The translations under genes were made by a program, and so were the position numbers. 64,000 bases of DNA from Ambrosia x helenae (lineage: Eukaryota; Streptophyta; Magnoliopsida; Asterales; Asteraceae), in NCBI GenBank assembly GCA_030844895.1, contig JAUTDX010007107.1, forward strand, positions 124,001-188,000, in the 5' to 3' direction. This document shows, piece after piece, positions 48,901 through 60,688 of this stretch (position 1 is the stretch's first letter; each line of letters starts with the position of its first letter). The notes beneath the pieces were generated by a model. That model made no database searches, was not told where the DNA came from, and was given only the letters and a program-made list of their open reading frames with translations.

Positions 48901-51900
48901 ACAATAAAAATACACAATAAAAATAGATGTTTGCAAATTTTCAACCCGTTTGACCCATTCACATTGTAATTACTTTTTTTGGTTTGACCTATTTGACTAT
49001 TTTTTTTTATGAAATACAACCCGAATCACCATTAGTAAATAGATCGATATTGCCACCCATAGGTTTTGGAATACCACCGTCGTTACTTGTTTCTTTAAAA
49101 TACTAACCGTTCGGTTCTTGCAGTGTTTTATTGTGAGCACAGTTAACGCTTTACAAACACCTATGATTAATGCAAGCATGGTAAACGTCAACGTTCTTTT
49201 CATTGGTTTATTCTTCCTATTCTACCCTTGTTTATGATTTTATGTTTCCGTTTAGGTGTTATGTGACCGACATTTTGGGGGCATCAATTACCCTGTCGGT
49301 GGTGTTGGAGAGATTGCAAAGTCTTTGACAAAAGGTTTAGTTGACCAAGGAAGTGAAATACTTTACCGGGCAAATGTCACAAGTATTATCATTGACAACG
49401 GGAAAGCAGTGAGTTTATCTTAGTTACCGATATTAAAGCGATGTTAGAAAACTATATGATCTATTTTCTTTTTGTTATCGTTACAAATAACTTTATAGCG
49501 TTGACCGGGGTCCATAAAGTTCTTATATTTTGTGCTCATTGAAGAGTATCTTTCGAGGGTAGTCTAGTCGTTTAATGTCAACTATTTTTATGTGATCTTT
49601 TTTGTGTTATTGTAGGTAGGAGTGAGACTATCGAACGGAAGAGAATTCTTTGCCAAAACCATAATCTCAAATGCTACTAGATGGGATACATTTGGTTAGT
49701 TTTTACTCGAATATATAAATCGCTATAATTTTCTTTAATTTTGTGTACATATTTTAGATAATTTGATTTTATGCTTTCTGTATTTTAGGCAAACTTTTAA
49801 AAAAGCAGGATCTGCCAAAAGAAGAAGAAAATTTTCAAAAAATTTACGTTAAAGCCCCGTCTTTTCTTTCTATTCATATGGGGGTCAAAGCCGAGGTTTT
49901 GCCACCAGATACGGATTGCCATCATTTTGTTCTTGAGGTACTCATAGTTCCTTTCTCGTGCGTACAAGTGGTAAAATGGGTCGGGTTCAACTGACTATCA
50001 AATACATTTTGATCAATATTTTGAACTTTATTAATAAACAATGTGCTAAATATGACTGCGAAAACAAAAAACTACTCAACTATAAAAAATAATATGATGG
50101 TCTAACGCTTTTTGTAAAGTGATTTAGGAGATTTTTTACCATTCGAATACGTATGTGATGACTTTCATCCCATTTGACTTTATCCTATATAATCCTTAGA
50201 GATAAAACATAAGCTAACTTATAAATGCATTAAAATTGCCATACGTAAATTCTTTTTTTTTTTTTTTTTTCAACTTAATTTTTTTGTTGTCGTCTAGGAT
50301 GATTGGAAAAACTTAGAGGAGCCTTACGGGAGTATATTTTTGAGCATACCAACTATGCTTGATTCGTCTTTGGCTCCAAAAGGGCGTCATATTCTTCACA
50401 TATTTACAACTTCGTCCATAGAGGATTGGCAGGTATTAATTTATTAACTAATTCACGCTCTAGCGTTTGAAAGCCCACATGGATCAAAATTACTGACTAA
50501 AAATATCCTTTGTTAATAACAAAATGGGATAAATCTTAGCTCAAGAACAGAAAAAGAATATACATTTTAAATTTTACATTTTTGCTTGGCGTATTATTTA
50601 TATTCTATGCTGTTTTCGGGATAAAAAATAGGGGCTTTCCACAAAAGATTATGAGATAAAGAAGGAGCTTGTTGCAGACAAAATAATTAGCAGACTGGAA
50701 AGTAAACTATTTCCGGGCCTCAAAGCCTCCATCGAGTTTAAAGAGGTACTACATTACATTTCCACTTAAAAGAAAAAAAAAAACATTCGTAAACTCGTGT
50801 AGATTGGATGAGCTCTGCAGTTTTATTGACTTGTAAAATGAAAAAGGTTAAATGACTAAAATGATATTAACAATTCTCAAATATTTGGCAGGTGGGCACA
50901 CCAAAGACACACAGACGGTATCTCGCCCGTGATAGCGGTACATATGGGCCAATGCCACGTAGCGTGCCTAAAGGCTTACTGGGAATGCCTTTTAATACCA
51001 CTGTAAGTAAACGAGTGTTTGGATTTGTGTGTTGGGATTATTCATCTTAAAAATCAGGCTTAGGTGTTTAGATATACAAGTTGTGCTTTTATCGAATGCA
51101 CATTATCTCCTACGTGGCTACATTATATTGATCGGATATATGATTTGACTTTTCTGGTCAACGAGTCTTTGGATATTGACATGGTGTTTTAAACTTTGAA
51201 TTGCGCAGGCTATAAACGGTCTGTATTGTGTGGGTGATAGTTGCTTTCCAGGACAAGGTGTCATAGCTGTTGCTTTCTCGGGTGTAATGTGTGCGCATCG
51301 AGTAGCTGCAGATGTTGGTAAGTGTGGTTCGGATTTATTTTATCATTTTTATGTATTTATTACTAGTTTATTAACCAAAAAAAAATAATAATAATAATAA
51401 CAATAATAAATAAAAAATAAAAAAAAACTGTTAAACCAATAGGTTTCAAACCGAAACTCTTAAATCTAAAACTAATTTTCTGATTTTTCGGTGGTATGAC
51501 GTGAATTGAATACAAATTTTGATACCTGAGCCTATACATGCTTGTAAGACGTTTATACTCGTTACCCGAAAGTCTGGGGGTTTTGTAGCCCAAAGGGTAC
51601 TTGGTTGTCGTTGATGGGTTGGTTAACGGGTCAAATTTGGTAATTATTTGTATGGGTATACACATTTTTGTCTAGAAATTTTGTAGTGTATATGCATAGT
51701 TTGCATTTCAAATATGATTATAAAATCATAGAAATAATAATCTATTTTTAAGAGGTTGTATGCTTTATTATACACGCCTATAGGCAGTGGCGGATCCAGA
51801 GGGGGTTCCCAGGAACCCCTTGATTTGGAAAAAAATGAAAATTTTAGTGGAAAAAGTTGAAAAATTAGTGAAAATCTACGAAAGGAACCCCCTGGAAATC

Positions 51901-52175
51901 ATTCCTGGATTCGCCGCTGTCTATAGGGCGGACTTACGATATGTTTTGAGTTTTATCTAAAATTTTTTTATTGATTTATACCCATTTGACTTCTCAAAGA
52001 TAAAGAAAACCACTTACGAGAATCAACTCATTCATAAGTAAATGGGTACGCATGTTTTAAATTGTCGCTAAATTTTACTAAGCCCGTTTTGTGTGTTGCA
52101 GGACTTGAAAAGAGGTCACCAGTACTAGATGCCGGGCTCCTTCGACTTCTGGGTTGGTTGAGGTCGTTAGCGTAA
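45977..52175 (+). CDS. CRTISO: Carotenoid isomerase, plastid, 13 exons, intact
   Basis: Prolycopene isomerase converts tetra-cis-lycopene to all-trans-lycopene in plastids. Exons: 45977-46549, 47443-47649, 47756-47855, 48702-48784, 49124-49180, 49256-49408, 49616-49694, 49789-49937, 50298-50432, 50632-50745, 50892-51002, 51209-51317, 52102-52175; phases agree, 1944 nt, 647 residues. The FAD-binding motif GSGMGG is at 136-141 within YDAIVIGSGMGGLVAA. The C-terminal GLYCVGDSCFPGQGV block is the second flavin-contact region of CRTI-type enzymes. Residues 1 to about 125 are Ser/Thr-rich and act as a transit peptide. They are longer than I recall for tomato (615 total), partly because of a Val-Arg run encoded by GTTAGG repeats. 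Met18 is another possible start. Confidence 0.95.
46241..46286 (+). repeat. Telomere-like GTTAGG hexamer repeat inside CRTISO exon 1
   Basis: Tandem GTTAGG/GTTAGT hexamers encode alternating Val-Ser/Val-Arg at residues 89-103. The repeat is of the six-base TTAGGG type, not the seven-base TTTAGGG usual for plant telomeres. Being six bases long it keeps the frame open whatever its copy number. Confidence 0.9.
46765..46854 (+). mobile_element. Severely truncated LINE in CRTISO intron 1
   Basis: A 90-bp segment ending TTTATTAATATAAG...GTTAAAAAAAGAAG is flanked by a perfect 11-bp repeat AAGTTTAGGAT (46754-46764 and 46855-46865). This is the pattern of a 5'-truncated retroposon with a short A tail. 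Confidence 0.75.
47013..47191. mobile_element. hAT-type MITE in CRTISO intron 1
   Basis: Ends CAGTGGCGAATC and TAGGGGCGATCC (reverse complement) with a perfect 8-bp target duplication ACTTCAAG (47005-47012, 47192-47199). Two long G runs (13 and about 19) lie inside. Confidence 0.75.
48166..48356. mobile_element. Possible MITE in CRTISO intron 3
   Basis: GGGTGTTTGG at the left and GGGTGCTTGG at the right (reverse complement). The outer flanks do not form a clear duplication, so this is tentative. Confidence 0.4.
51785..51919. mobile_element. hAT-type MITE in CRTISO intron 12
   Basis: Ends CAGTGGCGGATCCAG and CAGCGGCGAATCCAG (reverse complement), 135 bp, with flanks CCTATAGG and TCTATAGG matching at seven of eight bases. 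Inner arms also pair (GGGGGTTCC). Confidence 0.8.
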
Positions 52176-52360
52176 AACGCTTTCTGTGTATAATCACGCA
52201 AAATATATATACGTTCATATTGGTGATCACTTTTTTTCCTTACAATTTCATGTACTTGTTACGGAAGATAGAAGTTTATACATAAAATGTTAGTTTTATA
52301 AAAGAAAACTAATTTGAAAAATCAATAATGTAAACATACACAACACGAGTTAAGTTCACG

Positions 52361-52672
52361 TACAAATAGGCTTTATCGTACGAACAGTACGAACTTAAGT
52401 AAAAAACACGCGGTGGCATTTCTGTAAATATTGGAAACTTTATATAACTAGCATAATTACTCTAGCGTAATTATATAACTAGAGTAATTATAAAATTACT
52501 CTAAAGTAATTATATAGCGTAGTTATATAACTAGAGTAATTATATAATTACTCTAGGTAATTACTCTAGAGTAATTATACAACAAGAGTGGTGGTCATTA
52601 TTTACGAAAATGCCACCGCCACTTTTTTTTTGTTCCCTTCGGTTCGTACTGTTTGCACGATAATTTTGTTTG
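52361..52672. mobile_element. MITE downstream of CRTISO with AT-rich satellite core
   Basis: Inverted arms GTACGAACAGTACGAAC (left) and GTGCAAACAGTACGAACC (right, reverse complement), followed inward by GTGGCATTT. The core 52440-52585 is a repeated, self-complementary TAATTACTCTAGAGTAATTA-type array. Likely forms strong hairpins. Confidence 0.65.
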
Positions 52673-52854
52673 TATTTGATCTTTTGTCTACACAACACCG
52701 TCTTTTGTGATCCTTTTAAATCAATTGTATTAAAAATTATTTAACTTTGATTTTTTAATATAATAACTTTAATTAAAAAACGAATTCATTTAACTATTTT
52801 TAAAACAAATTTTTGTAAGAATTATAACTTCTATAAAAAAAAATGATTATATAA

Positions 52855-53110
52855 AAAATATAAGCTTTTGACCACATCTTAATATGTTTGCCATACCATT
52901 TTACATCACATAGTATTATTATAATTATTATTATACAAAGTCCTTTGCATGTTCTTAAAGGTTACTTTAATGTTCTTCTGGATCTCCCATAAATGAAGGA
53001 TTCACAAAATCATACCTAACGCGTCACCTTGACTTTGTATATTTCACTTTTCCTCATTTGAAATATTTTGACTCCTTTCCTAATTATCTAATTTTTAAAC
53101 TATTTGCACT
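52855..53110 (+). repeat. Old repeat, uninterrupted copy of 6807-9390
   Basis: It matches 6807-6829, 7712-7999 and 9363-9385 in order, without the Helitron and the Mutator-like element found there. Shared landmarks: GACCACATCTTAATA, CATACCTAACGCGTCACCTT and TATCTAATTTTTAAACTAT. The underlying repeat family is not identified. Confidence 0.8.
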
Positions 53111-53204
53111 TATTGATGCGATTTTTTTTTCTTTTCACATGAGCTCAACATCAACCTTTTCCACTACATCATAATTGTTCCACAACTATAGAAATGTTAG
53201 TCTT

Positions 53205-53434
53205 AGTTGATGTTTGGCTCTACATTTGTGGAGCTCCTTTTGATTTATGGGGAAAATGGGAGAAAAGTGTTTAGGTAATTGTTTAGAAAAGGACTTTTAG
53301 AAGATTTTGGCTTTTGAAAAGGAGAAAATGGGGCAAAAGTCATAAGTCACAATTTGTGACTTATGAGGAAAAGGAGCTTTTGAGGATGGAGAAGTCATAA
53401 GGAGTTTTGAAAAAGTTTAGCCAAACATGGCCTT
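53205..53434. mobile_element. Tourist-like MITE
   Basis: Ends GTTGATGTTTGGCT and GGCCATGTTTGGCT (reverse complement), with TTA on both sides. It is a relative of the MITEs at 10645 and 23034. Confidence 0.75.
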
Positions 53435-53766
53435 ACATGTTCATACTATCCCTCGACTTATATTTAGTTTTTTTAATATAATATATATTAAATTTAAAAT
53501 AATTACTTACTAATTAAAAATAAAACATAAAATTAGAATTAATTAAAAATTTAAGATTAGATGATTTAAGTTTTTGTGTAAAACTAAAATTTCTGAAATT
53601 TTTATAACGCACTAAAACGCTAAATAAGTTGTCCATAATTTGGGAGAATCACTTTATACACAACGGAGCGGGCTGTTGCGGGTAAAATTGTGTGCCCTCT
53701 CAATGCCACATAAGTCAGCCTATAGTACCACCTCGTCTCTCATACCCTCACACAATAATTTATATA
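53435..53766. other. AT-rich intergenic DNA, nothing recognised
   Basis: No gene or repeat ends are visible apart from the target duplication TTTATATA at 53759-53766, which belongs to the next element. Confidence 0.6.
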
Positions 53767-53812
53767 GGGTCATACTATTTGGACACCCAAAAAATTATTT
53801 GGACACCCTAGG

Positions 53813-54092
53813 TATGCCTCGTATAGCTCTATACGAGGCATATACACTTTATTGTCCCCCAATCAGACAACATTCTGACAAAGAAAAAAACCCTATATTC
53901 CTCGTATTGACCAATACGATGCATATAGGGTTCACGTGTGTCCTTTTCAGTCAACATGGCAGGCCAATTATTGGCCTCATATCCCTCGTATAGACCAATA
54001 CGAGTAATATTAGTACGATGTCCGGTACGATGTAACATAAAGTAGCTGCCACTCGTACCCTATATTCCCCATATAGACCAATACGAGTCATA
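53813..54092. repeat. Left subterminal palindrome cluster of the MULE
   Basis: Four sites. 53813-53842 is a perfect palindrome with arms TATGCCTCGTATAG and a 2-nt spacer. 53891-53930 is a 40-nt imperfect one (CCCTATAT..CTCGTATTG..CAATACGA..ATATAGGG). Weaker sites lie at 53983-54005 and 54056-54092. They lie between the terminal repeat and the first ATG, where promoter and transposase-binding sites are expected. Confidence 0.85.
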
Positions 54093-54219
54093 TACACCCA
54101 AAGTTGATTATTTTCTTTCTTTTCTTCTTCTTCCCTTCCTTTCTTCTTCATTTTTCAAACTTTCCTTTCTTCTTCATTTTTCAAACGACAATTTTTTTGC
54201 GGGCTATTTTTTCTCCAAA

Positions 54220-57200
54220 ATGGCATGGTGGGCTAATATTTTCGATGAATCCAGTATTCCTAATTCTCACGAGACGACAGGTATTCCTAATTCTGAAGCA
54301 GCGGGTATTCCTTATTCACAAGAGGTTGTGTCTGGTTACAAAAAACCATTGTTGCCAGACCTGAACGAGCCGTTCTATGAACCCAATGTTGAACATTCAT
54401 ACGTAGGGGAAACCTACCAGCACTACGAGCACGATGGTGAGTATGCGTACGTACCGCAGTACTCTTCGTACGACCCAAGACAAAACCCGCAAGTTCGAGA
54501 AGAGCAACCCCACAACTCGCATGTTTCAGACGAGCAACCACGGTGTTCGCAAGTTTCGTATGAAACTGAACAGGATTTCGTTTCCCGAAAAGATTTGGTT
54601 ACGTGGGTTAAGAAAATGGGAAAAGATAACGGTTACGTCATTGTCACCCGACGATCCAAAAAAGTTGATAATATGGACGTGAAGGTTTGGCTAGTGTGCA
54701 ACCGTGGTCGCGAGCACAAGAGTATAGCCACCGAGAGGAAAACAGGCAGCCAAAAAATTGGTTGCCCTTTTCTAGTGATCGGGTTATATGACGGGAAACG
54801 TGACGCCTGGAGGGTACAGGTGAGGAATGCCGAACATAACCATAATCCTGCTGAATATCTGGAGGGCCACGCGTATGCAAGAAGATTGTCTCCCGAACAA
54901 TTAAATTTGGTGGAGGAGCTGTGGGCGCAGGAGATGGAGCCGCGTAAAATCTGGAAAACCGTAAAGGGACACTTCCCGGAGAGCATGTGTGTTTTGAAAG
55001 ATATACACAATGCGTGTCAAAAGATTAGTGCTATAAAGAAACGAGGTGGATCACCCATGCAGGAACTGGAAAACCTGCTGGTTGAGAAAAAATACACGTA
55101 TTACACTCGGGAGGATCCTTTAAAAAATACGGTTGAGGACATTTTTTTTGTTCATCCTGTATCTTTCAAAATGTGGCGGGCGTTCCCGCATGTATTGTTG
55201 ATCGACGCAACCTACAAGACCAACATGTACCGTTTACCGTTACTGCAAGTTGTCGGTTTGACGTCCACAAACCAGTCATTTTGTGCCGCTAATGCCATTG
55301 TTTATAAGGAACGTGAAGAAAACTTCATATGGGTCCTTGAGCATCTAAAGTCTATGTTGGAAGATTGTATGGAGCCGCGTGTTATTATAACTGACAGAGA
55401 CCGGGCGCTTATGAACGCGGCTGACAAAGTTTTCCCAAACGCAAACAAATTTCTTTGCAGGTATCACATTTATCAGAATATTTCAAAACGCTGCAAGAAA
55501 TCATTTACACACCCTGATTGGGAGGAATTTGCACGTTCATGGTCTACGTTATGCGAGTCTCCCACAACTCAAATATACGAATATAACATGAACAACATTT
55601 ATAAAGCACTTGTTAGACATGGAAGGAAGCGTAAGTTTTTACTATTTTTATGTGTTTTAGGGTGTCTGAATAGATTTAAGGGTGTCATTCTAATTATTAT
55701 ATATTTTGCAGATGTTTTTGATTATTTGTTTAATGAATGGCTGGACCAATACCATGAGAAATTTGTATCTGCCTGGACCAATAGATCAATAAATTTTCAC
55801 CAAACTACAACAAATAGAGTAGAGAGCCAACATGCTGATTTAAAGAGATATCTTCCAGGCCCGAACAGTAGCTTGACAAGAATAGTAGGGTATATCGATG
55901 ATGTTGTAGTAAAGCAGGAATCCCATATAAGGAAATGTTTTGAAGAAAGCAGAAACAAAATAATGAACGACCATAAGCGACTAGCCTTCCTTGATGAACT
56001 ACGCCTTAATGTTTCCATCCATGCTCTTAACCTCATTGAAAACGAATTTTATCGGTTACAAAACTTGAGGACATTTGATTCAACATGTGGTTGCCAACTA
56101 TACACGAGCTGTGGGTTAGTATGCGCATGTCGCCTCGAAAGATATATAAATAAAGGTATACGTACTAATCATTTTTACTTATTGTGTCTATACAACTAAA
56201 TTTTTGACATAGCCTTGTTTAATCATCTTTAATAGGTCAAAAGATTGCGCTCGACTCAATAGACCAATTCTGGCGGAAGCTTGATTTTAGAGCAGCAAAG
56301 ATAATAGAAGATGATATTAACGTGGAAGAAGGATTAGATGAGGTAAAAAAGAAAATTATGTCTCAACCCCCACAGGTGAAAAAAAGCATGTTGGCAAAGA
56401 TTATGACGGTCTTGAACCCACTAAAAAGTAACAAAAAGCCCCCGATTGTACAACAAAATACCCGTGGCCGACCAACATTGAAGGTTCAAGAACAAAGGAG
56501 GAAGAAACAAGAAAAAGATAAAGCTCACAGTGCTGGAGACGCATCATTTGCATTATCGGAAAGCACTAGGTATCGTGTTACGAGCATGATGATGATGATG
56601 ATTATTATTATTATTATTATTATTTATTATAATTCAGGTACGATCCTTCCCGGCACAGCTCCTATGTTCCGTCTTCACCGCACAAGTTCGATGATCCTCG
56701 ACACAGCTCCTACGGTCTATCGTCACCGGGCGATTTTGATAAAGCCCGACACAGCTCATATGTATCGTCACAGGAATCTAAAGAAACAGCTTCCATAGTA
56801 AAATCCAAGAAGTCTGCAATGCGACGCGGTAAAAAAGCAGAGTCACCTGTTGATCATGGGTTTCCCTTGATCCAAGAACCTGAATCAATGAACGTTGTCA
56901 GAACATATAAGGAACATATTCCAGAAATTTTTTACCCATATATATCCCGGATAAAGGATGTCAAGCCTGATGGTCATTGTGGCTATAGAGCGATAGCTGT
57001 GGGTTTAGGGATGGAGCAGAGCCAGTATATGTTTATTCGGCAACTAATTATAAATGAACTTCAAACCCACAAAGATATTTGGACAGAGATATTTGAAAGA
57101 TTCTATACGTACGGAGAATATGAGCGGCAACTGCATAGAACAACCTTTATTGGGGTAGGAAGAGCACCCGAATCGAATTGGATGGAGATGCCTCATGCAG

Positions 57201-57520
57201 GACTCCTAATTTCTAACGCATTGGGAGTTATCGTTCACCTGTTAAGCGCTGCGCAAAGTCAGACTTTTTTCCCATTATTGGTTGGTCCAAATCAAGTGAA
57301 GGGCCCTCGTCAATTTATAACAATTGTATTTAATGGAAACCATTTTATCAACGTAGTACTATCAGGATACTATCCCATGCCAGCACCAAACCCCATGTGG
57401 AGTCTTTGCCGATGTGACGCAGCGCGGGAATGGGAAGAATTGTACACGGAACAGATTGAATGGTATAAAGCGCTTAAAGCTAAGAAACGGGAAAATCCTT
57501 CAATTGAGGATGTTGGTTAA
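54220..57520 (+). CDS. FAR1-type MULE transposase fused to an OTU protease domain
   Basis: Exons 54220-55630, 55712-56155, 56236-56569 and 56638-57520 join in phase to 3072 nt, 1023 residues. Order: acidic/Tyr-rich N-terminus; FAR1-like zinc finger (C160, C182, H206, H208); DDE transposase core with D329 (LLIDATYK), D392 (IITDRDRA) and E508 (TTNRVESQH); a SWIM-like Cys cluster (CGCQLYTSCGLVCAC) that has Cys where SWIM usually has His; a basic linker; three RHSSY repeats (about 735-775); then an OTU cysteine-protease fold with D841 and C844 (DGHCGYRA) and H965 (GNHFINV). Intron 1 is 81 nt, in frame and stop-free, so it could be retained. Intron 3 contains (ATT)n. No stop or frameshift. Expected roles: cutting the element ends and, by inference, removing ubiquitin. 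Similar fusions are annotated in plant proteomes, but I know no functional study. Confidence 0.85.
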
Positions 57521-57828
57521 TTACAATCTTTGAGTGGTGAATAAATGTAAACTTCTAAAAATATTATTTGAATGAATAAAATTACTTTTTATTCATTTTA
57601 TGTGTTTTATTAGTTAATTTTCAATTTTTTATAACTTATGTATACTAAAAAAATTATGTATTTTAATAGTTAATAGCTGAAAAAAAAAGTGACATAATTT
57701 TATGTATACTAAAAAAAATTATGTATTTTAATAGTTACTAGCTGAAAAAAAAAGTGACATAATTTTATGTATACTAAAAAAAATTATGTATTTTAATAGT
57801 TACTAGCTGAAAAAAAAAAAAGTGACAA
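57521..57828. repeat. Three AT-rich tandem repeats of about 65 bp
   Basis: Units built on TATGTATACTAAAAAAAATT then TAGTTACTAGCTG and AAGTGACATAATTTTA start near 57638, 57702 and 57767. They follow the stop codon directly, so they may lie in the 3' end of the transcript. Confidence 0.8.
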
Positions 57829-58493
57829 TATTCCTCGTATAGACCTATACGAGGCATACTCCAGTCAACATTTAGGCTGATATGAGGCTTGAACCCTATA
57901 CGAGACCCTTATATTCCTCGTATAGACCTATACGAGGCATACTCCAGTCAACATTTAGGCTGATATGAGGCTTGAACCCTATACGAGACCCTTATATGTC
58001 AAGTATTGTTCAATACGTTTCATATGCTGCCCTCGTATAGCTCATCGTATAGACCAATACGAGACACATGTCTGTCCATATCCCATCAGATCCAACTGTC
58101 AACCACTTGCCTCGAGATTTGATCATTATATGCCTCGTATAGGTCTATACGAGGCATACCTTGGTCCATATTATCCCCAATACGCAGGCTGTTGGTCTCA
58201 TACGAGTCAACACATCCAGACAAAACCTCTCACCCACAGATCGACCCGACCCGAATCAAACACACCCGAGTCAAACAGAGCTGACCCGACCCTCTTCAAA
58301 CACACCCGATTCATTGCCTGGACCTAAGGTATGTGATTTTTAGCTAATTTCATCAATATTAGGATAGATTGTTGATATTGTTGATATTGTTTGTTGATTA
58401 GTTTTGATAAACCGGTTTTCTTGTTTTTTTTTTTGGATTTTTTATAAAATTTTGACTATCAATATGCCTCATACAAGCCAATACGAGGGATAC
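57829..58493. repeat. Central palindrome cluster of the MULE
   Basis: Sites at 57831-57860 and 57911-57943 (two copies of a tandem duplication of about 82 bp), 58031-58065, a perfect 14-bp-arm palindrome at 58129-58158, and a weaker one at 58461-58493. All use the half-site CCTCGTATAG or CTCGTATTG. No gene is present. Confidence 0.85.
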
Positions 58494-58509
58494 CCGAATC
58501 GTTTTTTTT

Positions 58510-58628
58510 TATTGTTATTATTATTATTATTTCTTATTATTGTTATTATTGTTATTATTGTTATTATTGTTATTATTGTTATTATTATTATTATTATTAT
58601 TCGAAAATATTATTATTATCCGAAAATA

Positions 58629-58663
<35 letters not shown>

Positions 58664-58687
58664 TATTATTATTATTATCCGAAAATA

Positions 58688-58723
<36 letters not shown>

Positions 58724-59184
58724 TGCATTTGTGAATACAACTAATAATAATCAATAATAAAAAAAATAAATAATAATAATAATAGTAATAATATTAATAA
58801 TATTAATAATAATAATCAATAATAATAATAATATTAATAATAATCAATAATAATAATAATATTAATAATAATCAATAATAATAATAATAATATTAATAAT
58901 CAATAATAATAATAGTAATAATATTAATAATAATCAATAATAATAATAATAATATTAATAATCAATAATAATAATAATAATATTAATAATAATCAATAAT
59001 AATAATAATAATATTAATAATAATCAATAATAATAATAATAATATTAATAATAATCAATAATAATAATAATAATATTAATAATAATCAATAATAATAATA
59101 ATAATATTAATAATAATCAATAATAATAATAATAATAATATTAATAATAATCAATAATAATAATAATCAATATTAATAATAATC

Positions 59185-59220
<36 letters not shown>

Positions 59221-59322
59221 CAATAATAATAATAATAATAATAATAATCAATAATAATAATAATCAATATTAATAATAATCAATAATAATAATAGTAATA
59301 ATATTAATAATAATCAATAATC

Positions 59323-59359
<37 letters not shown>

Positions 59360-59388
59360 GTAATAATAATAATCAATAATAATAATAT
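58510..59388. repeat. Long (ATT)n / (AAT)n and AATCAATAAT array
   Basis: 58510-58730 is mostly TTA/GTTATT units; 58738-59388 is mostly AAT, AATATTAATAATAATC and TCAATAATAAT units in higher-order repeats. It is noncoding. Confidence 0.95.
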
Positions 59389-60202
59389 TTTTTAAAGTTA
59401 GTTTAATATATTTAAAAATTTATAAAAGATAAAAAAGAAAAACACCTATGGGGTGTAGACAAGTCCAACTCTATAGAAACAAAGCCAACATCTTTAAAAC
59501 CTAACAAAAGAAGCTAAACAAAACCAAAAAACCGAAAACGCATCCTGTCGGTGACAAAAACTGAGAATTTTTGTCACATTGGGTTGAGAATAATAAAACT
59601 AATTTTCTGTAATTTTTTTATATTTTTTTAAGTTAGTTTAATATATTTAAAAATTTATAAAAGATAAAAAAGAAAAAGGAAAAAAGAAAGGTATGCTTCG
59701 TATAGCCCAATACTAGACATATAACAGGCCTAGTATTGGGTTGATACTGGGCTGGCAACCAATACTGGACCCTTATATGATTCGTATTGATCTATACGAA
59801 TCGTATCAAGACCCATATCAGCCCCAATACGAGTCTCAGATCTGCCATACGAACCACACAAACACACACACAAACGATCAAACACACCCTCAAACACGAA
59901 CGTTGGTGGATCATCAGTGTATTAAGGTATGTTTTCTTTATTTTTTCACACGTATTGGTTAGATTTATTGATTAATTGATATAGGTTAGATTAGTTGGGC
60001 TTGAATTTGGGGCTGAATTGGGGAACTTAGATGGGATTCATGTGGATATGATGAATGAATATGCCTCATACAGGGCAATACGAGGCATATTCATTCATGA
60101 AACTTGAATTTGGGGCTGATGAAGATGAACAGATCTGGGTTTGTTTGTTGAAGATGAATGAATATGCATCATACAGGGCAATACGATGCATATTCATTCA
60201 TT
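59389..60202. repeat. MULE spacer with direct repeats and four palindromic sites
   Basis: A 52-bp block (AAGTTAGTTTAATATATTTA...) occurs at about 59396 and again at about 59630. Palindromic sites are at 59691-59720, 59775-59806, 60050-60098 and 60153-60202; the last two have extra outer arms ATGAATGAATAT / ATATTCATTCAT. No gene seen. Confidence 0.75.
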
Positions 60203-60284
60203 GTTTTATTTTTTTTTAATTTTATTAATCTTTTACTTTAATAATAACAATAATAATATATATGCAATATTTTTATTAAAAAAT

Positions 60285-60480
60285 ATTTATTTTTAAAAAT
60301 AACATTATTTTTTATAAATACCATATTTTTTTAAAAAAATAACATTATTTTTTAAAAAATAACATTATTTTTTAAAAAATAACATTATTTTTTTAAAATA
60401 ACATTATTTTTTAAAAAATAACATTATTTTTTTTAAATTTCATTATTTTTTTAAAAAATAACATATTTTTTTAAAATTAC
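60285..60480. repeat. TTTTTTAAAAAATAACATTA tandem repeats
   Basis: About nine imperfect units of about 20 bp immediately upstream of the second gene's ATG. Extremely AT-rich; could be a promoter or a duplex-unwinding region. Confidence 0.85.
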
Positions 60481-60485
60481 GTAGT

Positions 60486-60653
60486 ATGGCGGATATATTT
60501 GATGGCGAGGACGCGGACTTTGACGGGGAGGAGGGAGGAGGACCACCACCGCCGCCACCACGACAGGTTGACCCACTTCTGGGTCACCCGTACTTGGAGT
60601 TTCCTGCTGGCAGCAAGGCGTGGCACCGCTGTCAGAAGCTTAGGAGGATGCAG

Positions 60654-60688
<35 letters not shown>

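Noticed and set aside
56819..57520. OTU frame as a separate gene starting at its own ATG
   Set aside because: An upstream intron with good GT-AG sites joins it in phase to the transposase, and no promoter is visible; an extra internal start cannot be excluded.
58738..59388. CRISPR-like array
   Set aside because: The spacing is irregular and the units are AAT microsatellite derivatives; the genome is eukaryotic.
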